Shown here: positions 8,199-16,934 of the stretch, piece after piece
How the letters are laid out: every line of letters starts with the position of its first letter
How positions within the stretch are numbered: position 1 is the first letter of the stretch
From: an uncultured Rhodospirillales bacterium
GTDB taxonomy: Bacteria; Pseudomonadota; Alphaproteobacteria; Acetobacterales; Acetobacteraceae
NCBI GenBank assembly: GCA_903928895.1
Contig: CAIYSR010000123.1
Coordinates: 1-64,000 of the forward strand
Length of the DNA: 64,000 nt
Direction of reading: 5' to 3'
The notes under the pieces: model-generated
What the model was told of the DNA's origin: nothing
Database searches by the model: none
What the model saw: the letters and a program-made list of their open reading frames with translations, nothing else
Program-made: the position numbers and the translations under genes

Positions 8199-9182
8199 AT
8201 GCCACTGCGTGAACGGATGAGGCGGCGGGGCGTGATGGCGGCCGCTGTGGCGACGATGGTGCCGTGCCAGCCCGCGACGGCGGCGGTCCGCCGGATCGGC
8301 TATCTCGGCATCAGCGAGCCGGTGATCTCCGCCTCGGCGCTGGCGGCGCTGCGGGAGGGGCTGGGGGAGAGCGGGCATGTCGAGGGGCGCAACCTCGCCA
8401 TCGACTACCGCTGGGCCGAGGGGCGATACGAGCGGCTGGCGGGGCTGGCGGCGGCGCTGGTGGCCGGCAGGGTCGAGGTGATCGTGACGACGGGGTCGGT
8501 GGGGGTGGCGGCGGCGCGGGAGGCGACGTCGACGATTCCGATCGTGTTCTTCGGGGGCGATGTGCTGGGGACCGGCATGGTTTCGAGTATCTCGCGGCCG
8601 GGGGGGAATTTGACCGGGATCAGTATTTTTTCCCGCGAACTCAATCCGAAGCGGCTGGCGCTGTTGAGCGAGTTGGCGCCGGCGGATGGGCCGCTGGCGG
8701 TGCTGGTCAATCCGGGGATGTCCAACGCCGAAGATACGGCCCGCGCAATGGCGGAGACCGGGCGGATGTTGGGGCGGGCGGTTGTGCTGGTGCGGGCGGG
8801 TTCGCTGGGGGAAGTGGCGGCGGCGTTCGGGGCGGCGGTGGGGCAGGGCGCGCGGGGGCTGCTGGTGGCGTCCGATCCGTTCTTCAACAGCCGGCGGGCC
8901 GAGATCGTGGCGATGGCAGCCGCGCATGGAATGCCGGCGATGTATGAGTGGCGGGAGTTCACCGATATTGGCGGGCTGGTGAGTTATGGGCCGAGTTACA
9001 CCGGGACCTGGCGGCAGGTGGGGGTTTATGCGGGGCGGGTGCTGACGGGGGCGGACCCGGCGTCGCTGCCGATCCAGCAGCCGGCGCGGTTCGAGCTGGT
9101 GGTGAATCTGGTGACGGCGAAGGCGTTGGGGCTGGCGGTGGCGCCGGCCTTTCTGGCGCGGGCGGATGAGGTGATCGAATGA
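8199..9182 (+). CDS. ABC-type solute-binding protein (TrpX/PF04392 family), first of a tandem pair
   Basis: A 327-residue periplasmic binding protein of the ABC_sub_bind family (PF04392). The N-terminus MRRRGVMAAAVATMVP looks like a twin-arginine or Sec signal. Core motifs are GYLGISEP, NLAIDYRWAEGRYERLAGLA, RPGGNLTGISIF, NPKRLALLSELAP and the C-terminal TAKALGLAVAPAFLARADEV. It is followed, with a 4-base ATGA overlap, by a paralogue. No permease or ATPase gene is in the operon; a histidine kinase follows instead, so a sensory ligand-binding role is inferred. Codons strongly prefer G at third positions. Confidence 0.88.
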   Translation: MPLRERMRRRGVMAAAVATMVPCQPATAAVRRIGYLGISEPVISASALAALREGLGESGHVEGRNLAIDYRWAEGRYERLAGLAAALVAGRVEVIVTTGSVGVAAAREATSTIPIVFFGGDVLGTGMVSSISRPGGNLTGISIFSRELNPKRLALLSELAPADGPLAVLVNPGMSNAEDTARAMAETGRMLGRAVVLVRAGSLGEVAAAFGAAVGQGARGLLVASDPFFNSRRAEIVAMAAAHGMPAMYEWREFTDIGGLVSYGPSYTGTWRQVGVYAGRVLTGADPASLPIQQPARFELVVNLVTAKALGLAVAPAFLARADEVIE

Positions 9183-10135
9183 GGCGGCGTGCTGTCATGG
9201 CGCAGGTCGGGGCGGCGCTGGCCGCGGTTCCGGTGTGGGCGCAGGGGATGCCGGTGGTGGGGTATCTCGGGGCGACCTCCCCCCCACCTTCGCCGGAGTT
9301 TGCGCGGGGGTTGGGCGAGGCGGGGTTTGTCGATGGGCGCAATGTGACGGTGGAATTCCGTTGGGCGGAGGGCCACTACGAGCGTCTGGCGGGATTGGCG
9401 GCTGATCTGGTGCGGCGGAATGTGGCGGTGATTGTCACCGAGGATTTGCCGGCGACACGGGCGGCGCAGGCGGCGACGACGGTGATACCGATTGTGTTCT
9501 GGACTGGGGGCGATCCGGTCGAGCAGGGGCTGGTGACGGGGGTGGCGCGGCCTGGGGGAAATCTGACCGGGATTGGCATGTTCAACAACGCGCTGGGGCC
9601 GAAGCGGCTGGAGTTGTTGCGCGCGGCGGTTCCGGCGGCGACTTTGTTCGGGCTTCTGGCCAATCCGGCAAACCCGGCCACGGCGCTGCAGGTGGCGGAT
9701 GCGGCGGCGGCGGCCGGGGCGATGGGGGTTGAGCTGGTGGTGTTGCCGGCGCGGTCGGTCGAGGAGATCGCGGCGGTTTTCGCGGGTTTTGGCGGGCGGT
9801 CCAAGGTGGCGATGATGATTGCGTCGGACCCGTTCTTTTTCAACAAGGTCGACCAGATCGTCGGGCTGGCGGCGGTGCATGGGGTGCCGACGATCTATAC
9901 CAACCGCGACTACGCGGTGGCGGGCGGGCTGATGAGCTATGCCAGCAGCAATGCCGGCCTGGGCGTGGTGCAGGGCACTTATGCGGGCCGGATTCTGAAT
10001 GGCGCGCGGCCGGGCGATTTGCCGGTGGTGCGGCCGACGAAGTTCGACATGGTGCTCAATCTGGCGACGGCGAAGTCGCTCGGGCTGGTGGTGCCGCCGG
10101 CGCTGCTGGCCCGGGCGGATGAGATCATCGAATGA
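9179..10135 (+). CDS. ABC-type solute-binding protein (TrpX/PF04392 family), second of a tandem pair
   Basis: A 318-residue paralogue of the preceding protein, clearly alignable throughout (RWAEGHYERLAGLAADLV, RPGGNLTGIGMF, LGPKRLELLRAAVP, TAKSLGLVVPPALLARADEI). The N-terminus MRRRAVMAQVGAALAAVPVWAQ is a signal peptide with an RRR motif and an AQ-type cleavage site. ATG 9179 lies in the stop codon of the first gene and its own stop overlaps the kinase start, so all three should be translated together. Ligand unknown; divergence in the central loops suggests the two copies bind different ligands. Confidence 0.88.
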   Translation: MRRRAVMAQVGAALAAVPVWAQGMPVVGYLGATSPPPSPEFARGLGEAGFVDGRNVTVEFRWAEGHYERLAGLAADLVRRNVAVIVTEDLPATRAAQAATTVIPIVFWTGGDPVEQGLVTGVARPGGNLTGIGMFNNALGPKRLELLRAAVPAATLFGLLANPANPATALQVADAAAAAGAMGVELVVLPARSVEEIAAVFAGFGGRSKVAMMIASDPFFFNKVDQIVGLAAVHGVPTIYTNRDYAVAGGLMSYASSNAGLGVVQGTYAGRILNGARPGDLPVVRPTKFDMVLNLATAKSLGLVVPPALLARADEIIE

Positions 10136-12066
10136 GCGCAAAGCGTAGGTTGCGGCTGGCACATCGGCTGGCGTTGGCGTTCATCGGGCTGGTGAGCGTG
10201 GTGCTGGTGGTCAATGGCGGGCTCGGGATGTGGCTGGCGTTCGAGGAGGCGCGGCTCGCGGCGGTTCGGGTGCAGCAGGAGAAGGCGCAGGGGGCGGCGG
10301 AGCGGGTGGCGCGGTTTGTCAGCGAGATCGAGGGGCAGCTGGGTTGGACGACGCGGGCGGAGTGGGCGCGGGTGGGGCTCGATCAGCAGCGCTATGATTT
10401 CATCCGGCTGTTGCGCCAGGTGCCGGCGATCACGGAGCTGGTGCATATCGACGGGACCGGGCGGGAGCGGCTGAAGCTGTCGCGGCTGGAGCCGGATGTG
10501 GTGGGGAGCGACGTCGACCTGTCGCAGTCCGCGGCGTTCCGGGGGGTGGCGGGGAAGCGGGTGTGGTACGGGCCGGTGACGTTCCGGCGGGGGTCGGAAC
10601 CGTACATCACCGTGGCGATGGCCCATGCGGGGCGGCCGTTCGGGGTGACGGTGGCGGAGGTCAACCTGAAGTTGATCTGGGATGTGCTGACGGCGCTGCG
10701 GGTGGGCGAGGGCGGGTTTGCCTATGTGGTGGATGCGGACGGGCGGCTGGTGGCGCATCCGGATATGAGCCTGGTGCTGCGCGGGACTGTGCTGACGGGG
10801 TTGCCGCAGGTGGCGGCGGCGCTGGGCGGGGCGGGTGGGGTTGGGGCGGTCGGGTTGGACGGGGGGGCGATGCTGTCGGCGCATGCGGCGGTGGCGGGGC
10901 TGGGGTGGATCGTGTTTGTCGAGTTGCCGGCGCGGGAGGCCTTGGCGCCGGTTTACGCGAGTATGGGGCAGAGCGGGGTGTTGCTGGGGCTCGCGTTGTT
11001 GTCGGCGGCGGCGATGGGGTGGGTGATGGCGCGGCGGCTGGTGGCGCCGATCCTGGCGTTGCAGGCCGGCGCGGAGCGGCTGGGCGAGGGGGATTTGTCG
11101 CAACGGATCGTGGTGCGCGGGGGGGCGGAGATCGAGACGCTGGCGGAGCGGTTCAATGCGATGGCCGGGCGGATCCAGGAGAGTTACGAGACGCTGGAGG
11201 CGAAGGTCGAGGCGCGGACGCGGGAGTTGGCGGCGTCGCTTGAGGAATTGCGGTTGGCGCAGGATCGGCTGGTGCAGACGGAGAAGCTGGCCTCGCTCGG
11301 GGCGCTGACCGCGGGGATTGCGCATGAGATCAAGAATCCGTTGAATTTCGTTAACAATTTCTCCTCGTTGTCGATGGAGCTGCTGGACGAGCTGGGGGCG
11401 ATCCTGGCGCCGTTGCCGCTCGATCCCGGGGCGCAGGATGAGGTGGCGGAGTTGATTGCGATGCTCAAGGGCAATCTCGACAAGGTGGTGAGCCACGGCA
11501 AGCGGGCCGACGGGATCGTCAAGAACATGCTGTTGCATTCGCGCGGGCGGGGCGGCGAGCGGCGGGCGGTGGAGCTGAACTTCGCGGTCGAGGAGGCGCT
11601 CAACCTCGCGTATCATGGCGCGCGGGCGGAGAAGCCGGGGTTCAACGTGACGCTGGAGCGGCAGTACGACGCGGCGGCGGGGACCGTGGAGCTGTATCCG
11701 CAGGAGTTCACGCGGGTGCTGCTCAACCTGTTCGCCAACGGGTTCTATGCCGCCGCCGGGCGCAAGACGGAGGCGCCGGCCGGGTTCGAGCCAGTGCTGG
11801 CGGTGACGACGCTGGGCGGGGCGGAACGGGTGACGATCCGGGTGCGCGACAACGGGACCGGGATTCCCGAGGCGGCGCGGGCGCATCTGTTCGAACCCTT
11901 CTTCACCACCAAGCCGGCCGGCGAGGGCACCGGGCTCGGGCTGTCGCTGAGCCATGACATCGTGGTCAAGCAGCACGGCGGCAGCATCACGGTGGACAGC
12001 CGGCCCAACCAGTTCACCGAATTCACGATAACCCTGCCGCGCCGCATGGAGGGACCGCCGCCATGA
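10132..12066 (+). CDS. Membrane histidine kinase with extracellular Cache-type sensor, HAMP, HisKA and HATPase
   Basis: A 644-residue sensor kinase. TM1 is about residues 14-37 and TM2 about 281-303. Between them is a periplasmic Cache-like sensor (GGFAYVVDADGRLVAHPD near 194-211). HAMP follows (LVAPILALQAGAERLGEGDL). A coiled coil leads to the H-box AGIAHEIKNPLNFVNN with His398, an N-box NLFANGFYAAA, and G boxes DNGTGIP and GEGTGLGLS. It is coupled by ATGA overlaps to the binding proteins upstream and a receiver downstream. The periplasmic domain is the likely contact for the binding proteins (inference). Third-position composition changes from G-rich to C-rich near its 3' end. Confidence 0.92.
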   Translation: MSAKRRLRLAHRLALAFIGLVSVVLVVNGGLGMWLAFEEARLAAVRVQQEKAQGAAERVARFVSEIEGQLGWTTRAEWARVGLDQQRYDFIRLLRQVPAITELVHIDGTGRERLKLSRLEPDVVGSDVDLSQSAAFRGVAGKRVWYGPVTFRRGSEPYITVAMAHAGRPFGVTVAEVNLKLIWDVLTALRVGEGGFAYVVDADGRLVAHPDMSLVLRGTVLTGLPQVAAALGGAGGVGAVGLDGGAMLSAHAAVAGLGWIVFVELPAREALAPVYASMGQSGVLLGLALLSAAAMGWVMARRLVAPILALQAGAERLGEGDLSQRIVVRGGAEIETLAERFNAMAGRIQESYETLEAKVEARTRELAASLEELRLAQDRLVQTEKLASLGALTAGIAHEIKNPLNFVNNFSSLSMELLDELGAILAPLPLDPGAQDEVAELIAMLKGNLDKVVSHGKRADGIVKNMLLHSRGRGGERRAVELNFAVEEALNLAYHGARAEKPGFNVTLERQYDAAAGTVELYPQEFTRVLLNLFANGFYAAAGRKTEAPAGFEPVLAVTTLGGAERVTIRVRDNGTGIPEAARAHLFEPFFTTKPAGEGTGLGLSLSHDIVVKQHGGSITVDSRPNQFTEFTITLPRRMEGPPP

Positions 12067-12461
12067 ACCTGTTGATCCTCGTGGTCGATGACGAGCCCGA
12101 TGTCGAGATGCTGTTCCGCCAGCAGTTCCGCCGCGAAATGCGGCTCGGCCGCTTTGCGATGGATTTCGCCGGCTCCGCCGCCGCCGCGCTCGAACGCATC
12201 GGGCGCGAGGACGCCGCCTCGCTGATCCTGCTGCTGTCGGACATCAACATGCCCGGCATGACCGGGCTTGAACTGCTGCCCCACGTCAAGGCGCTGCGGC
12301 CGGACCTGCCGATCATCATGATCACGGCCTATGGCGACGCCGCCACCTTGCAGCGCGCGCGCGACGCCGGCGCGGATGGGGTGTTCGGCAAGCCGATCGA
12401 CTTCCCCGCGCTGAAAAGCGAGATCGACGGCCGCCTCGCCGCCCATGGTGCCGCGCCATGA
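12063..12461 (+). CDS. Single-domain response regulator (receiver only)
   Basis: A 132-residue CheY-like receiver with no output domain. Acidic pair Asp9/Asp10 (VVDDEPD), phospho-acceptor Asp60 (LLLSDINMPGMTG), switch Thr88 (MITAY) and Lys110 (GVFGKPID) are all present, so it should be phosphorylated. It overlaps the kinase gene upstream and the receiver-cyclase gene downstream by 4 bases each. The 3' neighbour has a very similar receiver (EPDVE, then QFRRE or KFRRE), suggesting duplication. It may act as a phosphate sink or an intermediate. Confidence 0.92.
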   Translation: MNLLILVVDDEPDVEMLFRQQFRREMRLGRFAMDFAGSAAAALERIGREDAASLILLLSDINMPGMTGLELLPHVKALRPDLPIIMITAYGDAATLQRARDAGADGVFGKPIDFPALKSEIDGRLAAHGAAP

Positions 12462-13714
12462 CCGCCAAGATCCTGGTGGTGGACGACGAACCCGACGTCG
12501 AGGCCCTGATCATCCAGAAGTTCCGCCGCGAAATCCGCGATGGGCGGTTCGCCTTCCGCTTCGCCGGGGACGGGGTGGAGGCGCTCGCGGCGCTGGCCGC
12601 CGAGCCGGATTTCGACGCCGTGGTCAGCGACATCAACATGCCGCGGATGGACGGGCTGACGCTGCTGGCGCGGCTCGGCGAAGCAACCGCGGGGCCGGAC
12701 GGGATGCCGGCGACGATGATCGTCTCGGCCTATGGCGACATGGCCAATATCCGCAGCGCGATGAACCTCGGCGCCTTCGATTTCGTCACCAAGCCGATCG
12801 ATTTCGCCGATTTCGAGCTGACCCTGCACAAGACGCTGCGCCATGTCGCCGCACAGCGCGAGGCGCATCGCCGCACGGCCGCGGCCGAGCGCGCCCATGC
12901 CGCGCTGTCCCGCTATTTCTCGCCACGCCTGGCCGAACAACTCGCCTCCGACGGCGGCCCGATCGAGGCCGGGGGCCAGCGCCGGGCGATGGCGGTGTTG
13001 TTCACCGATATCACCAGCTTCACCGCACTGGCTGAATCGCTCGACACAATGGTGCTCGGCCGGCTGCTCAACGAATATCTGGCGGGGATGACCGACATCG
13101 TGTTCAGCCATGACGGCACGGTGGCCAAGATCGTCGGCGACGGGCTGCATGTGCTGTTCGGCGCGCCGATCGCGCAGCTCGATCACGCCAGCCGGGCGGT
13201 GGCCTGCGCGCGCGACCTCGACACCTATGCCGAGGCGATGCGGGCGCGGTGGCGGGCGGAGGGGGTGGCGCTCGGGGCGACCCGGATCGGCATACACGCG
13301 GGCAACGCCATCGTCGGCAATTTCGGCAGCGGACGGTTCTTCGACTACACCGCCTACGGCGACACGATCAACATCGCCGCCCGGCTGGAGGCGGCGAACA
13401 AGCCGCTGGGCACGCGGATCTGCATCAGCCAGGCGATCGTCGAACAAGTCGAAGGCGTCGCATTCCGCGCGGTGGGCGAACTGGTGCTGCGCGGACGCAG
13501 CCAGTTCCTGCGGGCGTACGAGCCGGTCGACCCGTCCCAGACCGCGGCGGCGAGCGCCTACGCGAGCGCCTACGGCCTGCTGGCCGCGCGCGACCTCGGC
13601 GCCCTGCCCGCCTTCGCCTCGCTGGTGGGACAGAACCCGGACGACCGGCTGTGCCAGTTCCATCTGCGGCGGCTGCTCAACGGGCAGAGCGGAATTCGGA
13701 TCGAAATCGAATAA
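12458..13714 (+). CDS. Response regulator with class III adenylate/guanylate cyclase output
   Basis: A 418-residue protein. Receiver domain: residues 1-130, Asp58 in VVSDINMPRMDG, Lys112 in VTKPID. A helical linker runs about 130-170. The class III cyclase domain is about 172-360: metal-binding Asp184 (LFTDITSF) and Asp228 (KIVGDG), with Lys224 as probable purine-contact residue, and transition-state residues in GDTINIAARLE (Asn305, Arg309). The lysine and the FDYTAYGD context favour ATP as substrate, so cAMP production controlled by phosphorylation is expected. A C-terminal helical tail (about 360-418) is unassigned. Last gene of the operon. Confidence 0.92.
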   Translation: MTAKILVVDDEPDVEALIIQKFRREIRDGRFAFRFAGDGVEALAALAAEPDFDAVVSDINMPRMDGLTLLARLGEATAGPDGMPATMIVSAYGDMANIRSAMNLGAFDFVTKPIDFADFELTLHKTLRHVAAQREAHRRTAAAERAHAALSRYFSPRLAEQLASDGGPIEAGGQRRAMAVLFTDITSFTALAESLDTMVLGRLLNEYLAGMTDIVFSHDGTVAKIVGDGLHVLFGAPIAQLDHASRAVACARDLDTYAEAMRARWRAEGVALGATRIGIHAGNAIVGNFGSGRFFDYTAYGDTINIAARLEAANKPLGTRICISQAIVEQVEGVAFRAVGELVLRGRSQFLRAYEPVDPSQTAAASAYASAYGLLAARDLGALPAFASLVGQNPDDRLCQFHLRRLLNGQSGIRIEIE

Positions 13715-13732
13715 AAATGCCTCTGGGCAGGC

Positions 13733-13985
13733 AAGGCTCGGCCGGCCAAGGGGCAGTGGCCCCTTGGAACCCGTCACGGCCTGCGGCTGGGGCACGGGCC
13801 TTCGGCTGAAATCTGCTTCCCTCGCTTGCGCCGCAGGCATTCAATCCAGCGAACCGGCGACATCGCATGGAACGCACTGGTTTGAAGGCTTCGCCGGTCC
13901 CCGGGTCCGAAGGACGTCGCCGCCGCCGCAAGCCCGGATGCAAGTTTTTTTGCTTCTTTTTTTCCAAAAAAAGAAGCGCTGCGCT
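13733..13985. repeat. Composite intergenic repeat between convergent genes
   Basis: This fills the 292-base gap between the cyclase gene and zwf. It has the GC hairpin (CCAAGGGGC 13746-13754, GCCCCTTGG 13759-13767, loop AGTG), the shared core CTTGCGCCGCAGGCATTC, a GGTCCCCGGGTCC-type inverted segment, and a type I AT-rich unit (13939-13985). It matches the composite at 3656-3905 in order and length. Its position between two gene ends fits a bidirectional transcription stop. No gene is supported in this gap. Confidence 0.85.
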
Positions 13986-14006
13986 ACGTCTTTGCCGATC
14001 GCAACG

Positions 14007-15470
14007 TCACAGCCCGTCCTCGTGCCAGGTGCGGCCGCTGCGTTCGATCAGGGCGATGGCGGCCGAGGGGCCCCAGGTGCCGGCGGTGTAGGGTTTCGGC
14101 GGTTCGGCGGCGGTGGACCAGGTGTTGAGGATGGGGTCGATCCAGCGCCAGGCGGCTTCGACTTCGTCGCGGCGCATGAACAGGGTTTGGTTGCCGCGGA
14201 CGACGTCCATCAGCAGGCGCTCGTAGGCGTCCGGGTTGCGCACGCCGAAGGCTTCGGCGAAGGACATGTTGAGGGATTGTTCGGTCAGGCGCATGCCGCC
14301 GGGGCCTGGGTCTTTGACCATGAGGCAGAGTTTGACGGACTCGTCGGGTTGCAGGCGCATCTCGAGGCGGTTGGGGGCGATGGGGCCGGCGCCGTCGAAG
14401 ACGGAGTGGGGGATGGGGCGGAAGGCGACGACGATTTCGGAGACGCGGGCGGGCAGGCGTTTGCCGGAGCGCAGGAAGAAGGGGACGCCGGCCCAGCGCC
14501 AGTTGGCGATTTCGGCTTTGAGGGCGACGAAGGTTTCGGTGTGGCTGGTGTGGTCGCCGAGTTCTTCGAGGTAGCCGCGGACGGGGCCGCCGGCGGAGGC
14601 GCCGGCGCGGTATTGGCCGCGGACATTGTTGTCGGGGAGCATGGGGACGAGAGATTTGAGGACTTTGAGTTTCTCGTCGCGCACGGCGTCGGCGGAGAGC
14701 GAGGTCGGGGGTTCCATGGCGATGAGGCAGAGGAGCTGGAGGATGTGGTTCTGCACCATGTCGCGCAGCGCGCCGGCGGTGTCGTAGTAGCCGGCGCGAC
14801 CTTCGACGCCGAGGGTTTCGCCGACGGTGATCTGGACATGGTCGATATGGGCGGCGTTCCAGACCGGCTCGAACAGGGCGTTGGCGAAGCGCAGCGCCAT
14901 CAGGTTCTGGACGGTTTCCTTTCCGAGGTAGTGGTCGATCCGGTAGATGCGGTCTTCGGGGAAGGCGCGGCCAACGGCGTCGTTGACGGCGCGGGCGGAG
15001 GCGAGGCTTTTGCCGATGGGTTTTTCGACCACGACGCGGGCCTGTTCGGTGACCATGGCATTGGCGGAGAGGCGTTCGCAGATCGGGCCGAAGAGTTCGG
15101 GGGCGGTGGCGAGGTAGAACACCCGGATGCGGCCGGGCTGGCCGGCCAAGGCGGCGGCGAGTTCGGGCCAGCCGGGTTCGGCATCGGCATCGGCGGCGAT
15201 GTAGGCGAGGCGGTCGAGGAAGCTCGCCTCGGTGTCGGCGTCACGGTCGGCGGCGGCGACATGGGCGTTCAGGGCGTCGGCGGCGAGGGTGCGGAACTGG
15301 GCGTCGGTCATGCGGCGGCGGGCGACGCCGAAGATGCGGGCCTCGGGCGGCATCTGGCCGGCCTGCCAGCGGTAGAACAGCGCCGGCAGCAGCTTGCGCT
15401 GGGCGAGATCGCCGGTGGCGCCGAAGACGACGATATCGAAAGGATCGACCGCGATGACCCGAGCCGCCAT
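14007..15470 (-). CDS. zwf: Glucose-6-phosphate 1-dehydrogenase
   Basis: A 487-residue enzyme oxidising glucose-6-phosphate to 6-phosphogluconolactone, the entry to the oxidative pentose phosphate and Entner-Doudoroff routes. The NADP-binding loop is VVFGATGDLAQRKLLPALF (residues about 12-30). The substrate-binding signature RIDHYLGKETVQNLMALRF carries the active-site His. VEKPIGKSLASA is also typical. Start ATG 15470 leaves a single base after the sdaA stop, so the two are almost certainly one operon with sdaA first. Length matches the family. Confidence 0.96.
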   Translation of the reverse strand: MAARVIAVDPFDIVVFGATGDLAQRKLLPALFYRWQAGQMPPEARIFGVARRRMTDAQFRTLAADALNAHVAAADRDADTEASFLDRLAYIAADADAEPGWPELAAALAGQPGRIRVFYLATAPELFGPICERLSANAMVTEQARVVVEKPIGKSLASARAVNDAVGRAFPEDRIYRIDHYLGKETVQNLMALRFANALFEPVWNAAHIDHVQITVGETLGVEGRAGYYDTAGALRDMVQNHILQLLCLIAMEPPTSLSADAVRDEKLKVLKSLVPMLPDNNVRGQYRAGASAGGPVRGYLEELGDHTSHTETFVALKAEIANWRWAGVPFFLRSGKRLPARVSEIVVAFRPIPHSVFDGAGPIAPNRLEMRLQPDESVKLCLMVKDPGPGGMRLTEQSLNMSFAEAFGVRNPDAYERLLMDVVRGNQTLFMRRDEVEAAWRWIDPILNTWSTAAEPPKPYTAGTWGPSAAIALIERSGRTWHEDGL

Positions 15471-15471
15471 G

Positions 15472-16845
15472 TCAGCACTCCGTGACGTGAACCGCGAGAC
15501 CTCCCTGCGAGGTCTCCTTGTATTTGTCATGCATATCCAGACCGGTCTGGCGCATGGTGGCGATGACCTCATCGAGGCTGACGCGATGAGTGCCGTCCCC
15601 GGCGAGGGCCAGGGAGGCGGCGTTGATGGCTTTGATGGCGCCGAAGGCGTTGCGCTCGATGCAGGGGATTTGCACCAGGCCGCCGATGGGGTCGCAGGTC
15701 ATGCCGAGATGGTGTTCGAGGCCGATTTCGGCGGCGTTCTCGACCTGCCCGGGGCTGCCGCCGAGGGCGGCGGTGAGGCCAGCAGCGGCCATGGCGCAGG
15801 CGACGCCGACTTCGCCCTGGCAGCCGACTTCGGCGCCAGAGATCGAGGCGTTGGTTTTGGCGAGGGCGCCGACGGCGGCGGCCGAGAGGAGGAAGGCTTC
15901 GACGCCGTCCTGGGTGGTGTCCGGATAGAAGCGGGACCAGTAGCGCAGCACGGCGGGGATGACGCCGGCGGCGCCGTTGGTGGGGGCGGTGACGACGCGG
16001 CCGCCGGCGGCGTTCTCCTCGTTGACGGCGATGGCCCAGAGGGAGGCGTGGTCCATCGCCTCGGTGCCGGCGTTGAGGTTGCGGCGGCGCTTGTCGGCGA
16101 TGCGGGCGGCGAGCGTGCGGGCGCGGCGGCGGACCTTGAGGCCGCCGGGGAGTTCGCCGGATTGCATCAGGCCGCGCTCGATGCAGCCATCCATGGCGGC
16201 GGCCACGCCAGCGATATGGGCGCGCACGGCGGCGGGATCGCGCAGCGCGCATTCGTTGGCGAACTGGAGTTCGGCGATGGAGAGGGTGTGTTGGGCGCAC
16301 AGGGCGAGGAGTTCGGCCGCGGTGCGGAAGCGGTATGGGAGGGCGGTGGTGGGGTCTTCGGCTTCTTCCGCGGCGCCTTCGCGGACCACGAAGCCGCCGC
16401 CGACGGAGAACCAGGTTTCGTCGGCCAGCGCCGTGCCGGTGGCGTCGAGGAGGCACAGGCGCAGGGTGTTGGGGTGTTCGGTGGTCTTGGTGGTGCGGTC
16501 GAAGAGGATGTCCTGGGCTGCGTCGAAGGCGATGGGGACGTAGCCGGCGAGGGTGAGCTGGCCGGTTTTGGCGATCTGGGCGGGCAAGGCGTGGACGATG
16601 TCGGGGTCGGCGGTGTCGGGCGCGAGGCCGGCGAGGCCGGCGATGACGGCGACATCGGTGCCGTGGCCGCTTCCGGTCCAGGCCAGGGAGCCGAACAGGG
16701 TGACTTCGACGCGGGTGGCGCGGGTCACCGCCTTTCCGGCGCGTTCGATGAAGGCGCGGGCGGCGCGCATCGGGCCGACGGTGTGCGAGCTCGACGGGCC
16801 GAGGCCGATGCGGAACAGGTCGAACACGCCGGTCAGCGCGGCCAT
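15472..16845 (-). CDS. sdaA: L-serine ammonia-lyase (iron-sulfur type, single chain)
   Basis: A 457-residue enzyme deaminating L-serine to pyruvate. The beta domain starts with FDLFRIGLGPSSSHTVGPMRA. The alpha domain contains TAPTNGAAGVIPAVLRYW and the cluster cysteines in GCQGEVGVACAMAA, GMTCDPIGGLVQIPCIERN. Fused alpha/beta length is as expected. Start ATG 16845 gives the standard N-terminus. It lies directly upstream of zwf. Cytoplasmic, requiring a [4Fe-4S] cluster. Confidence 0.95.
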   Translation of the reverse strand: MAALTGVFDLFRIGLGPSSSHTVGPMRAARAFIERAGKAVTRATRVEVTLFGSLAWTGSGHGTDVAVIAGLAGLAPDTADPDIVHALPAQIAKTGQLTLAGYVPIAFDAAQDILFDRTTKTTEHPNTLRLCLLDATGTALADETWFSVGGGFVVREGAAEEAEDPTTALPYRFRTAAELLALCAQHTLSIAELQFANECALRDPAAVRAHIAGVAAAMDGCIERGLMQSGELPGGLKVRRRARTLAARIADKRRRNLNAGTEAMDHASLWAIAVNEENAAGGRVVTAPTNGAAGVIPAVLRYWSRFYPDTTQDGVEAFLLSAAAVGALAKTNASISGAEVGCQGEVGVACAMAAAGLTAALGGSPGQVENAAEIGLEHHLGMTCDPIGGLVQIPCIERNAFGAIKAINAASLALAGDGTHRVSLDEVIATMRQTGLDMHDKYKETSQGGLAVHVTEC

Positions 16846-16934
16846 CGCGGTCTCCGGTTTGTGTGATTGCGGGGCGCTTGTATGGTGCGCAGCGTTGCGG
16901 GCGATTGTCACGCCGGGGGGAGAGCGGGTTCACC

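Noticed and set aside
8199-10135. The binding-protein pair as part of a complete ABC importer
   Set aside because: No permease or ATPase gene lies on either side; the flanking genes are an acyl-CoA synthetase and a histidine kinase.
13110-15485. A 791-codon plus-strand frame crossing the cyclase gene, repeat and zwf
   Set aside because: It reads through the composite repeat and the antisense of zwf; the protein is low complexity and contains the repeat-derived peptide CKFFC-like segment.
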